Assembly (NCBI GenBank): GCA_963802355.1
Contig: CAWDIV010000022.1
Coordinates: 62,001-126,000 of the forward strand
Length of the DNA: 64,000 bases
DNA from: SG8-41 sp963802355
GTDB taxonomy: Bacteria > Pseudomonadota > Gammaproteobacteria > Burkholderiales > SG8-41
Reading direction: 5' to 3'
Shown: in pieces, positions 48,492-56,717 of the stretch
How positions within the stretch are numbered: the first letter of the stretch is position 1
Layout: every line of letters begins with the position of its first letter
Position numbers and translations under genes: made by a program
The notes under the pieces: model-generated
Databases searched by the model: none
The model's input: the letters and a program-made list of their open reading frames with translations, nothing else
What the model was told of the DNA's origin: nothing

Positions 48492-49997
48492 TTAATCGAA
48501 CGGGATCGTCACGCAGAAACGGGTGCCTGTCCCGGGTTTGCTCTCTACGCTCACGCTACCGCCATGCAGGTCGAGCGATTTCTTCACGATCGCAAGCCCC
48601 AGGCCCGTGCCCGCGATATTGCCGACGTTACGCGCCCGATGGAAGGTCTCAAACAGCCGCGCCTGATCGTCGGGAGGGATGCCGATGCCGTAGTCATTGA
48701 CCTCGAACACGGCCTCGCGCGCGGCCACGCGCACCCGGAATTCGATCTTGCCGCCGTCGGGCGAATACTTGACGGCGTTCGATATCAAGTTGGTGAGTGC
48801 GTGATGCAGGAGCTTCTCGTCCACGCGCACCGGAGCGCGCGGGCCTTCATACGAGAGCGCGAGCGCATACATGTCTCCGGCGGCCAGCTGCATTTCGCCG
48901 GCCAGCCGGGTGCAGAACGCATGGAGATCGGTCGGCGCCGGGTTGAACGCGAGCATGTTCGCTTCGGCCTTGCCGATGGTGAGCACGTTGTCGAGCATCT
49001 TGGTCATGCGCTCGACGCCGTTGCGTATGCTGCGGTAGAGATCTTCGCTTTCCTCGGGCGGCAGCCGGTCGGCGTAGTGCTGGAGCAGCTCGGCCGAGGA
49101 CAGGATGGTGGCGAGCGGCGTGCGGAATTCATGCGAAGTCATGGAGACAAAGCGCGACTTCAACTCGTTCAATTCGCGCTCTCTCTCCAGCGCCCTGCGG
49201 ATGTCCTCCTCTGCGCGCTTGTGGTCGGTGATATCGAGGAACGTCCAGATCGTGCCCTTGTCGAGATCGTCGGGATCGACATAGTTGCCGTAGATCTGGC
49301 ACCAAATCAAAGTCCCGTCCTTGCGCTTCTGCCAGCGCTCCGTTACGCACGGCCGGCCCGAGGCGAGGATCCGGTACGCGGTATAGCCGAACGCCTCGTA
49401 GCTCTCCTGGTCGGGAAAATGCACCTGCGAGAGCTGGCCGATCAGCTCCTCGCGCGCGTAGCCCATCATGCGCGCGAAAGTCTCGTTGACCCAGAGATGA
49501 CGGCGGTTCACCGAGAACGAAATCCCGACGAGCGTGCTCTTCAATATGACGTCGCGCTCGGCCAGCGAGCGTTGCAGGTTCTGCTGCAGCTCCCGGGTCC
49601 CGGTGATATCGACGTTGGTCCAGACGGAGCCGCGGTCGGGGTCGTTTGGATCCACGGCCTTGCCGGAGATCTGGACCCAGATGAGCGAGCCGTCCTTGCG
49701 TTTCATCTGCTGCTCGGTCACGTAGGGATCGCCCGGCTTGATCAACGGGTAGGCGGCGGTGCCGAAGGCTTCGAAGCTCTTGCCGTCGGGATACAGCAGG
49801 GAAGAGTGCTGCCCGATCAGCTCGTCGCGCTCGTAGCCCAGCATGCGCGCGAAGGTCCCGTTGACCCACAGTAACCGGAGGTCTTTGGCGAGCGCGATGC
49901 CAACCAGCGTGCTCTCCAGCACTTCCCCCTCGAACAACGTTCGCTTGAATTCGTCTCGCAGCCTTTGCGCGGTGGTGGTGGGAGCTTCGGTCGTCAT
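48492..49997 (-). CDS. Cytoplasmic PAS-PAS sensor histidine kinase
   Basis: 501 residues without transmembrane segments. Two similar PAS domains (VGIALAKDLRLLWVNGTFAR and VGISFSVNRRHLWVNETFAR), each with a PAC end (IWVQISGKAVDPND, IWCQIYGNYVDPDD). HisKA H-box is SRFVSMTSHEFRTPLATIL near residue 305. HATPase N-box is HHALTNLISNAVKYSPDGG, with G boxes NDYGIGIPP and GTGLGLAIVKKSL. The repeat-like likeness of the two PAS domains suggests internal duplication. It pairs with the response regulator downstream. The signal is unknown, likely a cytosolic or redox ligand. Confidence 0.94.
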   Translation of the reverse strand: MTTEAPTTTAQRLRDEFKRTLFEGEVLESTLVGIALAKDLRLLWVNGTFARMLGYERDELIGQHSSLLYPDGKSFEAFGTAAYPLIKPGDPYVTEQQMKRKDGSLIWVQISGKAVDPNDPDRGSVWTNVDITGTRELQQNLQRSLAERDVILKSTLVGISFSVNRRHLWVNETFARMMGYAREELIGQLSQVHFPDQESYEAFGYTAYRILASGRPCVTERWQKRKDGTLIWCQIYGNYVDPDDLDKGTIWTFLDITDHKRAEEDIRRALERERELNELKSRFVSMTSHEFRTPLATILSSAELLQHYADRLPPEESEDLYRSIRNGVERMTKMLDNVLTIGKAEANMLAFNPAPTDLHAFCTRLAGEMQLAAGDMYALALSYEGPRAPVRVDEKLLHHALTNLISNAVKYSPDGGKIEFRVRVAAREAVFEVNDYGIGIPPDDQARLFETFHRARNVGNIAGTGLGLAIVKKSLDLHGGSVSVESKPGTGTRFCVTIPFD

Positions 49998-50059
49998 GCG
50001 CTCGAACTGCTGCTCGTTTGTTCTGAACGGCGGGTTATCGGCTATTCTATACCGGCCTC

Positions 50060-51058
50060 ATGAAACCCTATATCTCGGGCGTGCTGCGGCAGCTGGCGGA
50101 CGGCGAATTTCATTCCGGCGCGGCGCTCGCGCGAACTCTCGACGTTTCGCGCGCAAGCGTGTGGAACGCCGTACGCGAGCTGGAGGCGAGTGGCCTTGCC
50201 GTCTACAAGGTGCATGGCCGTGGCTATCGGTTGCCGGCCCCGCTTACCTTGCTCGACCCGTTGCTTGTCGAGCGCGAGCTCGGCGCGGCCGCGTCGCGCT
50301 TTGGCCTCGAAGTGGTCGAAGTCGCGTCTTCGACCAACGCTTTGCTGCTCGACCGCGCGGCGGCAGGCGCCGCGACCGGGTCCGTGATTGCCGCCGAGTG
50401 GCAATCCGCCGGACGGGGACGCCGCGGGCGGGTGTGGCACACCGGGATCGGCGGTGCGCTGGCGTTTTCGCTGCTGTGGCGCTTTACGCAGGGCGCGGGC
50501 GGGCTCTCCGGCCTGAGCCTCGTCGTGGGCGTCGCGCTGGCGCGCGGACTGAATGCGATCGCCGGGTTGCGCGCCGGCCTGAAATGGCCGAACGACATCG
50601 TGTCGGAAGGGAAGAAGCTCGGCGGTATCCTGATCGAGCTGTCGGGCGACGTGCTCGGTCCCAGCACCGCGGTGGTCGGCATCGGGCTGAACGTGCGGCT
50701 TTCCCAGAGAGTGCGTCTCGCGATCGATCAGCCGGCGACCGACATCGAAAGCCTCATTGAGGAACAGGTGGACCGGAACGCATTGCTTGCCAGTCTGCTG
50801 CTCGAGCTCGACCGCGCGTTGAGCGTGTTCGCGGCGGATGGCTTCGCGCCGTTTCGCTCCGAATGGGAGCAACACCACGCGCACCAGGGTAAGACCGTAA
50901 CGCTGCTGCTTCCCGACGGCCGCAGCGAACGCGGACGGGTGCGCGGCGTGGCGGAGGACGGCGCGCTGGTGTTGGACACGCGCGGCGGGTCGAAACGCTT
51001 TCACAGCGGTGAGGTCAGCTTGCGAGCCGCGCCAGGCGCGGCCGGCAAGCTGACCTAA
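50060..51058 (+). CDS. birA: Bifunctional biotin-protein ligase / biotin operon repressor
   Basis: Makes biotinyl-AMP and attaches biotin to carboxyl carrier protein. The N-terminal winged helix (GVLRQLADGEFHSGAALART, ASVWNAVRELEASGLAVYKV) indicates repressor function as in E. coli BirA. The catalytic loop GRGRRGRVWHTGIGGALAFS and GLKWPNDIVSEGKKLGGILI (catalytic Lys) are in place, followed by the C-terminal SH3-like domain. 332 residues, normal. coaX follows 154 bases downstream, separated by an inverted repeat. Confidence 0.95.
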   Translation: MKPYISGVLRQLADGEFHSGAALARTLDVSRASVWNAVRELEASGLAVYKVHGRGYRLPAPLTLLDPLLVERELGAAASRFGLEVVEVASSTNALLLDRAAAGAATGSVIAAEWQSAGRGRRGRVWHTGIGGALAFSLLWRFTQGAGGLSGLSLVVGVALARGLNAIAGLRAGLKWPNDIVSEGKKLGGILIELSGDVLGPSTAVVGIGLNVRLSQRVRLAIDQPATDIESLIEEQVDRNALLASLLLELDRALSVFAADGFAPFRSEWEQHHAHQGKTVTLLLPDGRSERGRVRGVAEDGALVLDTRGGSKRFHSGEVSLRAAPGAAGKLT

Positions 51059-51067
51059 CTAGGGAAA

Positions 51068-51187
51068 TACAATCAAGCCACAGATACACACAGATGAACA
51101 CAGATAAGATCAAAAGCAGGACCGACAAACACCAGCCACCCCTGTATTTGTTTTTCATCCGTGTTTATCTGTGTTTATCTGTGGCTG
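51068..51187. repeat. Inverted CCACAGATACACACAGATGA repeats between birA and coaX
   Basis: The left arm AGCCACAGATACACACAGAT (51075 on) and the right arm CATCCGTGTTTATCTGTGTT with ATCTGTGGCT (51155-51187) are complementary over more than 30 bases, with about 45 bases between. The element splits a gene pair that is usually adjacent. Confidence 0.9.
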
Positions 51188-51212
51188 ATATGCGGTTCAG
51201 CGAGGCGGGCGC

Positions 51213-51953
51213 GTGAAAGTGCTCGCGGTCGATGCCGGCAACAGCCGGATCAAGTGGGGCCTGCACGACGGCGAGGCCTGGCTCGTGCAGGGCTGGGCCG
51301 ACACGGCGCGCGCGGCGCGGCTCGGCCGCGCATGGGCGAAACTCCCGCGTCCCGACACCGTAATCTCGTGCAATGTAGCCGGTCCGGACGTGCAGCGTAC
51401 GATCATCATGGCGGCACGCGGACTGGGCTGGCCGGTGCGGTTCGTGGTGAGCCGCGCGCGCCAGTGTGGGGTGGTCAGCTCGTACGGGCGTCCCTCCCAG
51501 CTGGGGCCGGACCGATGGGCGGCGTTGATCGGCGCCTGGCATCTCTACCGCGGTCCGTGCGTGGTAGTGAACGCCGGTACCACGATGACGGTCGACGCCC
51601 TGGACGGCGAAGGAGTATTTCTGGGTGGCATGATAATCCCCGGGATCGACCTGATGCGCGAAGCACTGACACGCAGCACAGCAGGATTAGGCCCCCACGC
51701 CGGGCGCTTCGCCTTTTTCCCGGCGCGCACGGCCGACGCGATCATGAGCGGCGCGTTGAACGCGCTGGCGGGCGCCATCGAGCGCATGGACCGCTTCATG
51801 CGCGAAGCCGGACTCTCCGCGCCACTCTTCGTCGTGTCCGGCGGCACAGCCGGGCTCCTCGCGCCGCAGCTTAACGTCCCGGCCGAGGTTGTGGATAATC
51901 TGGTTCTCGAGGGCCTGCTGTATATTGCCTTCGAGTCAACGCGTGAATGGTGA
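51213..51953 (+). CDS. coaX: Type III pantothenate kinase
   Basis: First step of coenzyme A synthesis, phosphorylating pantothenate. The ASKHA-fold P-loop AVDAGNSRIKWGLHDG opens the protein (GTG start 51213 with GCGAGGCGGG upstream). QLGPDRWAALIGAWH and VNAGTTMTVDALDGEGVFLG carry the pantothenate and phosphate residues, and GGMIIPGIDLMREAL is conserved. 246 residues, normal. Followed by the SPOR-domain gene as in many betaproteobacteria. Confidence 0.95.
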   Translation: MKVLAVDAGNSRIKWGLHDGEAWLVQGWADTARAARLGRAWAKLPRPDTVISCNVAGPDVQRTIIMAARGLGWPVRFVVSRARQCGVVSSYGRPSQLGPDRWAALIGAWHLYRGPCVVVNAGTTMTVDALDGEGVFLGGMIIPGIDLMREALTRSTAGLGPHAGRFAFFPARTADAIMSGALNALAGAIERMDRFMREAGLSAPLFVVSGGTAGLLAPQLNVPAEVVDNLVLEGLLYIAFESTREW

Positions 51954-52078
51954 ATCGTGAAGCGTGAATCGAAAGGACCTGTGTCGAGCGTCATCGGATC
52001 ACGGATCACGGATCACGGATTACGCCGTCCAGAGGTGGACCGTCAGTCGTCAGTCGTCAGCCGTCACCGGTTCTGCTC

Positions 52079-52762
52079 GTGAGAGCACTGTTCCTCCTGC
52101 TGGTGCTGATAAACCTCGGCTTCTTTGCGTACGCGCACGTGGCACGCGAGGCCGGTGCACCGAGCCAGATTCCGCAGCTCGAAGTGAGTCCCGAGAAGAT
52201 CAAGTTGGTGAGGAGCACGAGCGCACCGGACAGGGCGCGTCCCGAGAAGGGAAGCACGGCGGTGCAGGGGGCCGCGGCGTCCGCCTGCCTCGAATGGGGT
52301 ATTTTTGCAGGTCCGGAAATCGCGCGCGCCGACACGGCGCTCGCGCGGCTCGACGTGCCACAGGACAGGATCGAGCGAGTGGTGGCGGATGCCGGCGGTT
52401 ACTGGGTTTACATACCGCCGCTCAAGTCCAAAAACGAGACGGACCGCAAGATCGGCGAGCTGAAAGCGCTCGGGATCACCGACTTTTTCCTCGTGCAGGA
52501 CAGCGGGCAATGGCGTAACGCCATTTCGCTTGGCATTTTCCGGACGGACGAAGCCGCTCGGGGCTTCCTCAACAAGCTGAAGGACCGGGGTGTGCGCTCA
52601 GCAGTCGCCGAGCGGCGGGAGAATTTTTTGAAGCAGATCGCGTTCATGGTGCGCGAGCCGGACCCAGCCATGGTCGCGCGGCTGGCGGCATTGCAGAAGG
52701 AATTTCCGGGCAGCGAGCTGAAGGCGACGTCGTGCCCCGCGGTTACCGCGGCTAAGGGGTGA
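52079..52762 (+). CDS. Membrane-anchored SPOR-domain protein
   Basis: 227 residues from GTG 52079. One N-terminal transmembrane helix (ALFLLLVLINLGFFAYAHV), a variable linker, and an SPOR-like domain near residues 75-165 (CLEWGIFAGPEIARADTAL, YWVYIPPLKSK, NAISLGIFRTDEAARGFLNK). SPOR domains bind denuded septal peptidoglycan, so the protein probably sits at the division site. Between coaX and this start lie GATCACGGATCACGGATCAC repeats. Confidence 0.82.
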   Translation: MRALFLLLVLINLGFFAYAHVAREAGAPSQIPQLEVSPEKIKLVRSTSAPDRARPEKGSTAVQGAAASACLEWGIFAGPEIARADTALARLDVPQDRIERVVADAGGYWVYIPPLKSKNETDRKIGELKALGITDFFLVQDSGQWRNAISLGIFRTDEAARGFLNKLKDRGVRSAVAERRENFLKQIAFMVREPDPAMVARLAALQKEFPGSELKATSCPAVTAAKG

Positions 52763-52814
52763 GAAGCCAAAGCCTCAACACGAAGGACACGAAATCACGA
52801 AGGAAACCAGAACA

Positions 52815-52895
52815 ATAATTGAACCGCCAAGACGCCGAGGCCGCCAAGAAAACCAGGAACAATTGGCCACAGATGCACACAGATAAACACAGATG
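52815..52895. repeat. CGCCAAGACGCCGAGGCCGC and CACAGATGCACACAGATAAA repeats
   Basis: One unit each of two dispersed families lies side by side; the same pair recurs in the same order at 53938-54012. Confidence 0.85.
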
Positions 52896-52962
52896 AAGAT
52901 CGTGGTGAAGCATTGCCCTCATCCCTCCACCCGCGTCCCTCAATAATTGTCGCCAAGACACC

Positions 52963-53153
52963 ATGAATTCAATCGTCAGCAGTTTAGCTGAGACGCTCGC
53001 TTCAATTGCCGCAGTTCTCGGTTCCTATGACTTCGCATTCATTATTTTCGCTGTAACGACATACTTGGTGCTGGCGGTGCCGTCCTCGTGTTTCGCTGGC
53101 ACGTCACCAAGAAGTGCAATCCGCCGCACGACAGCAAAATAAAAAAAGCTTAA
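52963..53153 (+). CDS. Small membrane protein, possibly frameshifted
   Basis: ATG 52963 opens a frame of 59 codons ending at 53142, with a hydrophobic segment (FAFIIFAVTTYLVLAV). After about codon 43 an alternative frame reads VLVFRWHVTKKCNPPHDSKI with a TAA at 53151-53153 that overlaps the next ATG (TAATG). The alternative end looks more natural and implies one indel. Less GC-rich than the surroundings. Unknown function. Confidence 0.4.
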
Positions 53154-53305
53154 TGCTCTGCGCACCTGTACTGACAACGTTCGTGTCCGCCGTATTACCT
53201 GCTGGTGCTACTTTATTCTGGTTAACGTATACGACTCTGATGACGAGTCAAGAATATCTAGTGATGCGATATCTATTCAAGCATGCCGGCCTAACAACGA
53301 CATGA
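53153..53305 (+). CDS. Small membrane protein
   Basis: 50 codons with a hydrophobic centre (VLTTFVSAVLPAGATLFWLT), starting in TAATG overlap with the preceding small gene. The end of the frame passes through GCCTAAC, which resembles an attC outer box, but no good partner box is found. Function unknown. Confidence 0.4.
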   Translation: MLCAPVLTTFVSAVLPAGATLFWLTYTTLMTSQEYLVMRYLFKHAGLTTT

Positions 53306-53466
53306 ACCCGGACCGCAAAGTGCCCCTGAGCAGCATGACGCTAGAAAGTTTAGAGATGATCCGCATAGGCTTCCTAACACTGCAGTGAAGAGCAACGCTT
53401 TACCGGTGCTCCGCGCTACGCCGGCCCATCTTGCCGCGAACGTCATGCCTCATGGAGAACCTCCGC

Positions 53467-53889
53467 ATGAAGCCACGGATCACTCTTATCACTCTCGGAG
53501 TTGACGACCTTGAAAGGGCGCTCCGGTTCTATCGCGATGGCCTTGGCCTAAAAACGGGGGGCATTGTCGGCACGCAGTTTGAGCATGGCGCGGTAGCTTT
53601 CTTTGACCTGCAGGCTGGTCTAAAGCTTGCAATCTGGCCACGCCAGAGCATTGCCCACGATGCGGGAATCCCTCTGGGCAGGCCAAGCCCGACCGAATTC
53701 ACGGTTGGGCACAATGTATCCTCAAAGGCGGAAGTCGATGCGGTAATGGAACAAGCGGGAAGGTCAGGTGCGGTTATCGTGAAACCGGCCCACGATACTT
53801 TTTGGGGAGGCTACGCGGGCTACTTCCAGGACCCTGACCAGCATCTGTGGGAGGTCGCGTGGAACCCCCAGTGGGTTGTTCAGGAGTGA
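53467..53889 (+). CDS. Glyoxalase/VOC-superfamily protein
   Basis: 140 residues, two beta-alpha-beta-beta-beta units. The N-terminal ITLITLGVDDLERALRFYRD and the C-terminal GGYAGYFQDPDQHLWEVAWN are the usual VOC halves; the last Glu is a metal-ligand candidate. ATG 53467 is preceded by GGAGAACCTCC. Such proteins are common cargo of gene cassettes, and it lies between cassette-like small genes. The substrate is unknown; fosfomycin- or bleomycin-type resistance cannot be inferred. Confidence 0.85.
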   Translation: MKPRITLITLGVDDLERALRFYRDGLGLKTGGIVGTQFEHGAVAFFDLQAGLKLAIWPRQSIAHDAGIPLGRPSPTEFTVGHNVSSKAEVDAVMEQAGRSGAVIVKPAHDTFWGGYAGYFQDPDQHLWEVAWNPQWVVQE

Positions 53890-53937
53890 GAAGGAAAAGC
53901 GAGACGACTGACGGGTGACGACTGATGAGAACAGGTT

Positions 53938-54012
53938 GAACCGCCAAGACGCCAAGCTCGCCAAGAAGACCAAGAACAATTAGCCACAGATACACACAGA
54001 TAAACACAGATC
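53938..54012. repeat. CGCCAAGACGCCAAGCTCGC and CACAGATACACACAGATAAA repeats
   Basis: AACCGCCAAGACGCCAAGCT then TTAGCCACAGATACACACAG and a third unit. Same arrangement as at 52815-52895. Confidence 0.85.
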
Positions 54013-54130
54013 AAGATCATGGCGGAGCATGATTCAACAACGTGTTGATCCAATGACGCATTGACGTGCAGCTAGCGGGAAGCTTACCGTGATGAATCGC
54101 ATTTCGTGCAACTATTAGCAGTTAGGCTTG

Positions 54131-54455
54131 TGAGCGCACCCTCTGAGAATGAGACTTGGATTGTCGCCACCGGCGATGCCGTCATCCAGAAGAAGGCCAG
54201 CGACGGCATCACGAGTTTGTCGCCCGAGGAGCGACTCATCTATTGTCTGTGGATCGCAGACTACGGTATGCGCAACGCTGGAGACCTCGACACCGCTCGC
54301 GACCTATACGCAGACTTCCAACAGAAGCCTCTCACCTCGCCAAGGAACTTTCGCTCGCGTTCACGCGCGAATCCTTCTCGCTTCCAAAGGAGCTTCTCCA
54401 GGAGCAGTACTTCGATCGTTTCGACCGCATCTGCAATGAAATCAAAAACGCTTAA
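54131..54455 (+). pseudogene. Cassette gene for a small acidic protein, one frameshift
   Basis: GTG 54131 follows a GTTAGGC box at 54121-54127. The product starts NETWIVATGDAVIQKKASDG, then LSPEERLIYCLWIADYGMRN and AGDLDTARDLYADFQ. It shifts frame near 54325 to ASHLAKELSLAFTRESFSLP and ends DRFDRICNEIKNA at a TAA (54453-54455) that lies inside attC-like site 4. About 108 residues when joined. The whole 54121-54530 piece has the form of one integron cassette. Function unknown. Confidence 0.6.
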
Positions 54456-54536
54456 CTTTAGCTGCTGCGGACGGGTCGCCAGCGACGTGCCATATTCGAT
54501 GTTTGTGCGGATCCGCCGCAGAGCACAGCGTTAAGC
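54450..54536 (+). other. attC-like recombination site (cassette site 4)
   Basis: GCTTAAC and GTTAAGC, perfect reverse complements fitting RYYYAAC and GTTRRRY, bound an 87-base element. The inner arms GCTGCTGCGGA and TCCGCCGCAGAGCACAGC pair with unpaired bases. It overlaps the stop of the upstream gene. This is the best attC candidate of the window. Confidence 0.75.
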
Positions 54537-54584
54537 CATCCGATCTTCGAATTTCTTGGCGTGCTTCGCGTCTTTTTCGGTGAG

Positions 54585-54700
54585 ACGTTATCGGCGTCCA
54601 TCGGCGGCGGATATTGAGGACTGAGGGAAGAGGGATGAGAATCTGACGCGTTCCTGGTGTTGGATCTTATCCGTGTTTATCTGTGTTTATCTGTGGCTCA
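54585..54700. repeat. TTATCGGCGTCCATCGGCGG and TTATCCGTGTTTATCTGTGT repeats
   Basis: Two families follow each other, then CTTGGCGTCTC. The same pair occurs in 22670-22800. No gene from 54537 to 54760. Confidence 0.8.
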
Positions 54701-54760
54701 TTGTGCTTGGTTTCCTTGGCGTCTCAGCCTTGCCTTTCATCACCCATCACTCATCACCCG

Positions 54761-55345
54761 TCACTCATCACGCCCTTTCGTTGAGCGGATGCGGCCGAGC
54801 AGCGCCGTCGTCGAGCGCTCATGCACGAACGGAATCGAGAGAACCGTTCCGCCCCACCCGCGCACCTCCGCCGCGCCGACGATTTCCTCGGGCTTCCAGT
54901 CCCCGCCCTTGACCAGCACGTCCGGCTTGACCGTCAGGATCAGCTCCAGGGGGGTTTCCTCCTCGAACCAGGTAACGAGCGTCACCGCTTCCAGCGCCGC
55001 GACCACCGCGAGCCGGTCTTCGAGCGGATTCACCGGCCGGTCGTCGCCCTTGCCGAGCTGGCGCGCAGAAGCGTCGGAGTTGAGCGCGAGCAGCAGGCTC
55101 GCGCCGAGCGCGCGCGCCTGCGCGAGGCACGTGACGTGCCCGCGGTGCAGGATATCGAAGACGCCGTTGGTGAATACCAGCGGCCGCTCGAGCCGCGCCA
55201 CACGCGCGGCGAGCTCAGCAGGGGGACAGATCTTGGTTTCGAATGGAAGACCGGAGACGCCGTGAGTCGTCGGTCGTGAGGGGTGAGTTCTGGGTCGCTT
55301 CTTTTCGCTTTGTTCTCCCCTCATCCCTCGTCCCTCGTCCCTCAT
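54761..55345 (-). CDS. hldE: D-glycero-beta-D-manno-heptose 1-phosphate adenylyltransferase
   Basis: Single-domain nucleotidyltransferase (RfaE2 type, equal to the C-terminal half of HldE) that makes ADP-heptose for lipopolysaccharide core. It has LVFTNGVFDILHRGHVTCLA (HxGH nucleotide motif), ALNSDASARQLGKGDDRPVN and PFVHERSTTALLGRI (ERSTT). The family part starts at about LPFETKICPP; no start codon exists close to it. The only ATGs (55345 or 55324) lie in a GATGAGGGACGAGGG repeat, so about 30 N-terminal residues are repeat-encoded. An alternative start codon such as CTG or ATC cannot be excluded. Confidence 0.85.
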   Translation of the reverse strand: MRDEGRGMRGEQSEKKRPRTHPSRPTTHGVSGLPFETKICPPAELAARVARLERPLVFTNGVFDILHRGHVTCLAQARALGASLLLALNSDASARQLGKGDDRPVNPLEDRLAVVAALEAVTLVTWFEEETPLELILTVKPDVLVKGGDWKPEEIVGAAEVRGWGGTVLSIPFVHERSTTALLGRIRSTKGRDE

Positions 55346-55357
55346 CCCTCATCCCTC
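55265..55357. repeat. CCCTCATCCCTCGTCCCTCG tandem repeat
   Basis: At least five CCCTCRTC units between the hldE-like and dolP genes. It supplies the apparent start codon of the former and touches the stop of the latter. Confidence 0.85.
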
Positions 55358-55928
55358 AGTCCGTGTACTCGAAAACCCGCACCACCTTGCGTACCCCGCT
55401 CGTGGTGCGCGCGATATCCGTGGCGTCGTTCGCTTCCTGCTTCTTCACGAGGCCGAGCAGATAGACTACGCCGTTCTCGGTGACGACTTTGACGTGCACC
55501 GGGCTGAATTTCCGGCCGTCCACGAAGCGCGCCTTGACCTTGGAAGTGATGACGGTGTCGTTGGTGCGAGAAGAAAGCGGGGCGATGGCACCCACGGCAA
55601 GCTCGTTGTAGACGACGCGCACGTTCTCGACCGCTTTGGTAACGCGCTCCGCCTCTTCCCTGGCCGCGGCGTCGGGCACTTCACCGGTGAGCAGCACGGC
55701 TCTGTTGTAGCTCGTCACGTTGACATGAATGTTGCCCTTCAGGCCGTCGCGGATGCGGTCCGACGCCTTCCCCTCGATGCGCTGGTCCTCGGCCATTGTG
55801 CCCACCGTGCGGCGGTCTTCGCCGACCAGGAATCCGCCAGCCGCCGCCGCGCCGCCCACTACCAGCGGCGCACAGCCGTGCAGCAGCGGCAGACTTGCAA
55901 CCAACATCAAGATCGCATAGCGCATCAT
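55356..55928 (-). CDS. dolP: BON-domain outer-membrane lipoprotein DolP
   Basis: 190 residues. The signal ends in a lipobox (LPLLHGC). Two BON domains: DRIRDGLKGNIHVNVTSYNR with VLLTGEVPDAAAREEAERVT, and ITSKVKARFVDGRKFSPVHV with VVYLLGLVKKQEANDATDIA. In E. coli DolP (YraP) supports outer-membrane integrity and sits beside diaA, yraN and lpoA, the same order as here. Its ATG overlaps the diaA stop (ATGA). Confidence 0.92.
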   Translation of the reverse strand: MMRYAILMLVASLPLLHGCAPLVVGGAAAAGGFLVGEDRRTVGTMAEDQRIEGKASDRIRDGLKGNIHVNVTSYNRAVLLTGEVPDAAAREEAERVTKAVENVRVVYNELAVGAIAPLSSRTNDTVITSKVKARFVDGRKFSPVHVKVVTENGVVYLLGLVKKQEANDATDIARTTSGVRKVVRVFEYTD

Positions 55929-56515
55929 TCAACTCCCAGTAAGAGACAATCGATGGCGTCGCACAGGCAGTGCAGCGTGAGCAGGTGCACTTCCTGTATC
56001 CGCGCCGTGCTCTGCGCCGGCACGCAGATATGGACGTCGTCAGGCAGCAGCACTTCGCCCGTTCTGCCGCCGTCATGGCCGGTCAACGCGATCACTCCGA
56101 TCTGGCACTCGTGCGCGGCCTGCACCGCGGCGACTACGTTGCGCGAATTGCCGCTGGTGGAAATCGCCAGCAACAGGTCGCCAGCCTGTCCCAGCGCGCG
56201 CACCTGCTTGGAGAATATCTGCTCGTAATCGTAGTCGTTGGCGATCGAGGTAAGCGTCGAAGTGTCGGTCGTCAACGCCATCGCGGCGAGGCCGGGACGC
56301 TCCATCTCGAAGCGGTTCAGCATTTCGGCGGAGAAATGCTGCGCGTCGGCCGCCGATCCGCCGTTGCCGCAACTCATGATCTTGCCGTCCTGTTTCAGGC
56401 ACTGCACCATGCGCTCGGCCGCGGCGGCGATCGGCCCGGCGAGCGCGTCCATCGCTTGGAGCTTTAGATGCGCGCTTTCGGAAAAGTTCTCGCTGATGCG
56501 GGTGATGAGATCCAA
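55925..56515 (-). CDS. diaA: SIS-domain protein, DiaA / phosphoheptose isomerase family
   Basis: 196 residues, SIS fold. IMSCGNGGSAADAQHFSAEM, LLLAISTSGNSRNVVAAVQA and ARIQEVHLLTLHCLCDAID. The overall likeness and the gene order fit DiaA, which binds DnaA and promotes replication initiation. However, Glu in HFSAEM and the His of QEVH, used for catalysis in GmhA, are present, so isomerase activity remains possible. It is coupled to dolP downstream. Confidence 0.88.
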   Translation of the reverse strand: MDLITRISENFSESAHLKLQAMDALAGPIAAAAERMVQCLKQDGKIMSCGNGGSAADAQHFSAEMLNRFEMERPGLAAMALTTDTSTLTSIANDYDYEQIFSKQVRALGQAGDLLLAISTSGNSRNVVAAVQAAHECQIGVIALTGHDGGRTGEVLLPDDVHICVPAQSTARIQEVHLLTLHCLCDAIDCLLLGVE

Positions 56516-56715
56516 GTTATCGGGGCCGATGTAGGGCGGCGAGGGAAATATTCCCTCATTCGCTAGCTCCTATTGTACCGATGTAGAGGAGCATGAGGGG
56601 AATATCGCCTCATTCAAGTTGCTCTTCTATGTTGTGCCGATGTAGGGGAGCATCAGGGGAGAGCGATAGCGAGGGGTCCATCCCCTCATTGCCTTCATAT
56701 TGTACCGGCCGCGCC
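56516..56715. repeat. Three tandem units of CGATGTAGRGGAGCATSAGG type
   Basis: Units begin GATGTAGGGCGGCGAGG (56528), GATGTAGAGGAGCATGAGGG (56580) and GATGTAGGGGAGCATCAGGG (56639). Each carries a small GAGGGGA/TCCCCTC-like dyad and ends near TATTGTACCG or TGTTGTGCCG. Unit length grows from about 52 to 70 bases. Located between diaA and yraN. Confidence 0.8.
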
Positions 56716-56717
56716 GG

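Noticed and set aside
48459..49874. 471-codon plus-strand open frame opposite the PAS kinase
   Set aside because: Shadow of the histidine kinase whose H, N and G boxes are explicit.
53306..53466. Possible further attC site between the small membrane gene and the VOC gene
   Set aside because: GCCTAAC is present and CAACGCTTTACCGG / CGCGAACGT look faintly similar, but no GTTRRRY box or matching arms could be found.
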